Below are positions 63,981-64,000 of a DNA stretch of 64,000 nt, piece after piece; position 1 is the stretch's first letter, and each line of letters opens with the position of its first letter. The DNA comes from Olsenella uli. Its GTDB lineage: Bacteria; Actinomycetota; Coriobacteriia; Coriobacteriales; Atopobiaceae. The notes beneath the pieces were generated by a model. That model saw only the letters and a program-made list of their open reading frames with translations, was not told the origin of the DNA and did no database searches. The position numbers were made by a program, and so were the translations under genes. The DNA lies in contig NZ_CAAKON010000002.1 in assembly GCF_901212655.1 (NCBI RefSeq), forward strand, positions 39,741 through 103,740, in the 5' to 3' direction.

Positions 63981-64000
63981 CCCGCGGCGATTGCCGCGGG
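63981..64000 (+). terminator. Terminator-like stem at the window edge
   Basis: CCCGCGGC (63981-63988) and GCCGCGGG (63993-64000) form an 8-bp stem around GATT. Any T run would be beyond the window. It lies about 50 bases past the last gene. Confidence 0.5.

Overview
The window reads as chromosomal DNA of a high-G+C Gram-positive anaerobe, most likely a Coriobacteriia member (Olsenella/Atopobium/Collinsella-like). This is an inference from several things: an actinobacterial-type integration host factor (mihF) next to gmk-rpoZ, anaerobe-style short ThiC, a CD1871A-type CXXC peptide with NapH-like and TlpA-like partners, and no respiratory or spore genes. Nearly all of 1-52 kb is dense housekeeping sequence, mostly on the minus strand, with short or overlapping gene junctions.

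Layout. 1-2.3 kb: two dnaJ-type genes, a canonical one cut by the window edge and a paralogue whose C-terminal half is replaced by membrane helices. 2.5-4.3 kb: ettA on the plus strand, facing thiC-thiD, which are led by a TPP riboswitch (4.5-6.8 kb). 6.9-16 kb: hemW-dusB, lepA, rpsT (+), holA, comEC-comEA. 16.2-18.7 kb: mihF-gmk-rpoZ-thiI. 18.9-24.3 kb: a full pyrimidine operon pyrR-B-C-K-D-F behind an attenuator-like hairpin. 24.6-30.2 kb: a cell-surface polysaccharide export operon (ABC-2 permease, ATPase, family 2 glycosyltransferase) split by a 2.7-kb decayed prophage bounded by a 16-bp near-identical direct repeat. The remnant keeps terminase-small and scaffold-like fragments, frameshifted HNH and DUF4417 pieces, two small hypothetical genes and two odd tRNA-like elements.

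30.3-32.9 kb: two identical tRNA-Asn genes followed by an island of unfamiliar plus-strand ORFs, including one clear lipoprotein. 33-39.6 kb: rpoD, dnaG, ribF, truB, nrnA-like. 39.6-44.6 kb: rbfA, infB, nusA, rimP. 44.8-52.8 kb: a zinc-ribbon/PASTA membrane protein, leuS, guaB, a membrane glycosyltransferase, an RluD-type pseudouridine synthase and rlmH (+).

52.9-64 kb is accessory: a TetR regulator; a lower-G+C redox cassette (CXXC peptide, 4Fe-4S membrane protein, TlpA-like lipoprotein) divergent from its own response regulator and kinase; a broken XRE regulator; and a very G+C-rich cassette with a second response regulator/kinase pair divergent from a MacAB-like adaptor, ATPase and permease, with a repeated putative operator between them.

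The most interesting spots are the membrane-anchored DnaJ paralogue, the prophage scar with two tRNA-like elements lacking a normal anticodon arm, the Cys/His tail on NusA, and the two divergent two-component cassettes. I found no CRISPR array, intact transposase or clear new defence system.
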